Shown here: piece by piece, positions 5,747 to 8,506 of the stretch
Numbering within the stretch: position 1 is the stretch's first letter
Layout of the letters: every line of letters starts with the position of its first letter
NCBI GenBank assembly: GCA_903885895.1
Contig: CAISKC010000004.1
Coordinates: 1-8,506, forward strand
Direction: 5' to 3'
DNA from: an uncultured Legionella sp.
GTDB taxonomy: Bacteria; Pseudomonadota; Gammaproteobacteria; Legionellales; Legionellaceae
DNA: 8,506 nucleotides
The notes under the pieces: model-generated
Database searches by the model: none
What the model was told of the DNA's origin: nothing
The model's input: only the letters and a program-made list of their open reading frames with translations
Translations under genes and position numbers: made by a program

Positions 5747-8332
5747 ATGGCATTTCTTCTGAATTTATTGGGAACAGACACCTTGTTTTCACCTGGTGAG
5801 ATCGATCAAGGTATTCCCGTGAGTGAAACCTTGAGCTTTATTTCTACCTGTGTTGACCCTGCGACGAAACTTGCTGGAGTAGGCGAAGCTTTTGTTAGCT
5901 TGCCTGATGTACCTGCACCTTATCTTCGCCCAGGCGTGATTGTGATTGAAGGGCCTGTCACCTCTGGGACCGATGTCTATGATAAAATGGCGCGTGGCGT
6001 TTATGCCTTATTATCTGCCATACAGGATGGAGAACATCAATTAAATTTGATTGGGCATAGTCGCGGTGCTGTAGAATGTATTGTTGTGGCACATGAATTA
6101 CAACGTATACAGGACGTGCTAAAAGCTCGTGCTGAAATGCCAACGAAGGCTGAACTCATTGACATTTTTTGTGATTCACCCTGCCCAAAAACTAAAGGCC
6201 ATTTAGAAACACTGCTCCATCCTTTAAAAGAACGAGAGGATATTACGCTTGACCGTGTTGCAAATGGATTTAAACGCGAAGGAGAAAGCGCGCTTCAAAT
6301 CAATTTGTTTGCGCTGGATCCAGTACCTGGCGTGGAGCATGAAACATATGCTGGCGCGCTGGGCTGGGCTTGGAAAGATGTGCGTCATTACAAGATACCA
6401 CCGATTGTCAAAGATTATCGACAAATCATTTTGGAAAATGAAACCTCCATTGGATTTAGAGGTATTGTGCCGAAAGTGGTTGATCCCAAAGTGACGAAGT
6501 ATAAATTATTGAATATGTTGGGTCATCATGGCACAGCGTCCGGTAATCCATTGGATCAGAGACATACGCCAGGATCTAAGAAAGATGCTGATAAAACTCG
6601 AGATTGTCAAATTGTTACAATGGCACAACTCTATGATTTTTTGAGTACAAAAGGCATTCAATTTAAGCAGGATACATCCGGTTTTTTTCTAATGCCGTAT
6701 TTTAACAAGTATCATATGTCCAATTTCAGAGAGAAAAGAGATTTTAAACTGGCCCATTATGCTCAAATGCGGAAATTTAGAGAGTTTTATGAGGCATTTA
6801 ACAAAACATTTTACGCTTCAGGCCAGGAAGATATGGGAAGCCGTGTATGGAAGAAAGTGGATGATGATAGAAAATTATATTACCACGATTGTTTGGACAC
6901 CGTCACACGCTTAGGCTCCATTATTCCATTTAAGAGAGAAGGGGTTATTAATGAAGAGGAGGCGATGCTTTGTGTCGGCCTTTCTTTAGATTTACAAGAT
7001 GAAACGGAATATCCAGAGGATTATCTTGTTTCGTTTACAGATGTATTTTGTGGGATCGACGGAGATACTGCTGCCACTCGGTTGAAAGCAGATAATGCGA
7101 TAAAAATCGTCACTGGCAATATTCATAATGGGGTTATCTCAATTGTAACATCTTTGATTGAAACCTATTTGCGCAATGACCTCACTGCCGAGCGTGAGCG
7201 CGCGATTGTGGGGGCTTTGAATCAGGTAAAACTTTTGTGTTCTTCGGATGGGGTAGAACAAGATCAATTAGCACAATTTAAGAACGATCTTTATAAACGT
7301 TTATTAGAGGAAGTTAATCAGGGGATTGATGCGCAGGTGAAGTCACAATTTGCTGATCTGAGTGATTTAGTGTTTGCTTTGGATGATCCTTTTCGCGAAG
7401 AGAGGTCTGAGTTCGACGAGTATCAAATTGCGTTTAATAAGCATGAGCAGTTTTTGAATTTTTCTAAAAGTTTAGCGCGTGTTGTCGCTTGTTTTGCTTA
7501 TCCCGATGTAAAAACACAGCACGAATTTGAAAAACAAGTGCAGAGGCTTCTATATTATGCGGAAGGAGTGGAGTTGTATTGTGCAAAAGCCATGATGAAA
7601 ACTGGCAAGCCCATTCCGCGACCACGCAGTGCTGAGGAAGCAAGCTTTGCAGAGAAAGTAGGGCGCTTTATGCAAGGATTAGATGGGCGATTGGCAGTTG
7701 AAAATCAACAATTGTCTGCAATAATCCGTGAAAAAGATGTTGGAATGTTTGCCTTGTCGATAGAGATGCAGCGGATACAAGAAGCATTGGATAAGGCAAT
7801 AGACCAGCTATCAATCAGAGATATGCGGTTGCAAGAGGCCAGTAATGAGAGTGAGAAACAGAGACTTGTTATTAGACAAAATGCTGAGCGTAGCGACGCG
7901 TTAAAACTGCAATTTGAAGCGACAATAGCTCGCTTACAATCCTCGGTTTCACAACATACGAATACAGAAAATGAACAGAGGGCGTTGCTAGAAAGAACTA
8001 CTCAATTATATACAGATTTGACTGAAGAGACGGTGCATTTGAGAAGGGTGGTGAGTGCGACCAATTTGCAGTGCAGCGCTGCGGAGAACGCATTTTCTGG
8101 CATTTCGTTACAAGTTTTGGGAGGTTTTGCAGCTGTCATTGGCATCGCCGCGGTTGCGGTGTCGGTAGTGGTCTTGCTCTTGCTTGGAAATGGCTGGCTT
8201 GTTCCGGTCGTTGCGTCCATCGGCGTTGGTGTTGCCATGGCGGCAGTTGGGCTCTTTACTTATAGGGAAGGTGCACAGCGTCAAGTCAAAGAGGCTGTTG
8301 CTGCTACGTTGTTGATACCGCGCGCAGTATAG
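5747..8332 (+). CDS. Serine alpha/beta-hydrolase fused to coiled coil and membrane hairpin; candidate lipase-like effector
   Basis: The protein has 861 residues. The N-terminal domain (about 1-300) carries the nucleophile elbow GHSRGA (103-108, Ser105) after a hydrophobic strand (LNLI). The strand-end LFALDPVPG supplies a likely acid (Asp191), and MLGHHG (258-262) a likely histidine. This arrangement resembles Tle1/DUF2235-type phospholipases and lipase-like proteins of Legionella; the relation is recalled, not searched. Residues 310-640 are helical and of unknown role. A long coiled coil (about 645-775, heptad-like, rich in Q, E and R) leads to two hydrophobic helices, 790-813 and 817-838, separated by GNGW, and then a short amphipathic tail. 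There is no signal peptide, so Sec export is unlikely. The coiled coil plus C-terminal hairpin recalls LegC-type effectors that anchor in host membranes. No strong Shine-Dalgarno precedes ATG, but an in-frame TAG at 5732 excludes a longer start. Hydrolase motif firm; substrate and secretion inferred. Confidence 0.92.
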   Translation: MAFLLNLLGTDTLFSPGEIDQGIPVSETLSFISTCVDPATKLAGVGEAFVSLPDVPAPYLRPGVIVIEGPVTSGTDVYDKMARGVYALLSAIQDGEHQLNLIGHSRGAVECIVVAHELQRIQDVLKARAEMPTKAELIDIFCDSPCPKTKGHLETLLHPLKEREDITLDRVANGFKREGESALQINLFALDPVPGVEHETYAGALGWAWKDVRHYKIPPIVKDYRQIILENETSIGFRGIVPKVVDPKVTKYKLLNMLGHHGTASGNPLDQRHTPGSKKDADKTRDCQIVTMAQLYDFLSTKGIQFKQDTSGFFLMPYFNKYHMSNFREKRDFKLAHYAQMRKFREFYEAFNKTFYASGQEDMGSRVWKKVDDDRKLYYHDCLDTVTRLGSIIPFKREGVINEEEAMLCVGLSLDLQDETEYPEDYLVSFTDVFCGIDGDTAATRLKADNAIKIVTGNIHNGVISIVTSLIETYLRNDLTAERERAIVGALNQVKLLCSSDGVEQDQLAQFKNDLYKRLLEEVNQGIDAQVKSQFADLSDLVFALDDPFREERSEFDEYQIAFNKHEQFLNFSKSLARVVACFAYPDVKTQHEFEKQVQRLLYYAEGVELYCAKAMMKTGKPIPRPRSAEEASFAEKVGRFMQGLDGRLAVENQQLSAIIREKDVGMFALSIEMQRIQEALDKAIDQLSIRDMRLQEASNESEKQRLVIRQNAERSDALKLQFEATIARLQSSVSQHTNTENEQRALLERTTQLYTDLTEETVHLRRVVSATNLQCSAAENAFSGISLQVLGGFAAVIGIAAVAVSVVVLLLLGNGWLVPVVASIGVGVAMAAVGLFTYREGAQRQVKEAVAATLLIPRAV

Positions 8333-8360
8333 GGAATTCGGGTCTATACTGACGTTGATC

Positions 8361-8377
8361 AACCTGGTAATCAGGTT
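8361..8377 (+). terminator. Short hairpin after the hydrolase gene
   Basis: AACCTG (8361-8366) and CAGGTT (8372-8377) form a perfect 6-bp stem with a 5-base loop, followed on the plus strand by ATTTTAG. It lies 28 bases after the hydrolase stop and 3 bases from the stop of the probable convergent gene. It may be a weak bidirectional terminator; the stem is short and the U-tract has only four U. Confidence 0.4.
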
Positions 8378-8380
8378 ATT

Positions 8381-8506
8381 TTAGCCATGAAAATTGGTGA
8401 CGAAGGATGAATCGTCAGCGGGCTCTAGGGTTGCTGCAGATGAGTTGTCAAGAGACTCATTTTGAGTTGATTGGTCATGAGCAACAAGTCGTAGTCGTAT
8501 TGTTAA
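8381..8506 (-). CDS. Probable C-terminal end of a convergent gene, cut by the window edge
   Basis: The minus-strand frame is open from the right edge to TAA at 8381-8383 (41 residues). The end is hydrophilic, rich in S, N, D, E and T, and finishes SSFVTNFHG. It resembles a flexible protein tail and would converge on the hydrolase gene across a hairpin. No family is recognisable. The competing reading is a plus-strand ORF from ATG 8407 (MNRQRALGLLQMSCQ..., open at the edge), which has no spaced Shine-Dalgarno. I prefer the minus-strand reading only slightly. Confidence 0.35.
   Translation of the reverse strand, partial: LTIRLRLVAHDQSTQNESLDNSSAATLEPADDSSFVTNFHG

Noticed and set aside
5747..5800. 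N-terminal signal peptide on the 861-aa protein
   Set aside because: MAFLLNLLGT is hydrophobic but short, has no positive n-region and no cleavage site; it looks like the first strand of the hydrolase fold.
8407..8506. Plus-strand gene starting at ATG 8407 and running off the edge
   Set aside because: AGG directly touches the ATG, so there is no usable Shine-Dalgarno spacing, and the minus-strand frame is at least as convincing; noted as an alternative only.
1..8506. tRNA, rRNA, insertion sequence with transposase, or phage genes
   Set aside because: No cloverleaf with a GTTCRA-type T-arm in proper context, no rRNA text and no transposase or integrase motifs were seen on either strand.

Overview
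The window looks like a chromosomal segment of an AT-rich gammaproteobacterium, most plausibly an intracellular or amoeba-associated member of the Legionellales (Legionella, Coxiella or Aquicella-type). This is an inference. It rests on two large, modular, effector-like proteins next to ordinary housekeeping genes (proC and an HU-family gene), on gammaproteobacterial-looking Shine-Dalgarno sites, and on a dispersed-type inverted repeat resembling 'TTGCGAG...GCAATCCA' elements common in such genomes. No species can be named from the sequence alone.

Layout, left to right. Bases 1-120 hold the 3' end of a plus-strand gene. It converges on a 985-residue minus-strand gene (268-3225), and an inverted repeat of about 128 bp (135-262) lies between the two stops. 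The 985-aa protein has repeated alpha/beta modules at both ends, a helical middle part, a seven-proline run, and four 30-residue tandem repeats (exact 90-bp period) whose core resembles the actin-binding WH2 motif. Next come a palindrome-rich spacer (3226-3511), a monocistronic proC on the minus strand (3512-4435) and a divergent AT-rich spacer. On the plus strand follow a 13-codon leader ORF with a near-perfect Shine-Dalgarno and a small predicted membrane protein (4642-5007). An HU-like gene follows on the minus strand (5204-5482), with a hairpin at its 3' side. A second divergent spacer leads to an 861-residue plus-strand protein (5747-8332). It combines an N-terminal serine alpha/beta-hydrolase (GHSRGA), a large helical region, a long coiled coil and a C-terminal two-helix membrane hairpin. 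The right edge (8333-8506) has a small hairpin and probably the C-terminal end of a convergent minus-strand gene.

The genes do not form one pathway. ProC (last step of proline synthesis) and HU (nucleoid protein) are independent housekeeping units with their own ribosome-binding sites. The two large proteins look like host-directed effectors: one a candidate actin-binding protein, the other a candidate membrane-anchored lipase or esterase. The candidate new biology is mainly the 985-aa protein (proline run plus WH2-like array framed by repeated modules) and the hydrolase/coiled-coil/membrane-hairpin fusion. Both assignments come from motif reading and have not been tested by any search.
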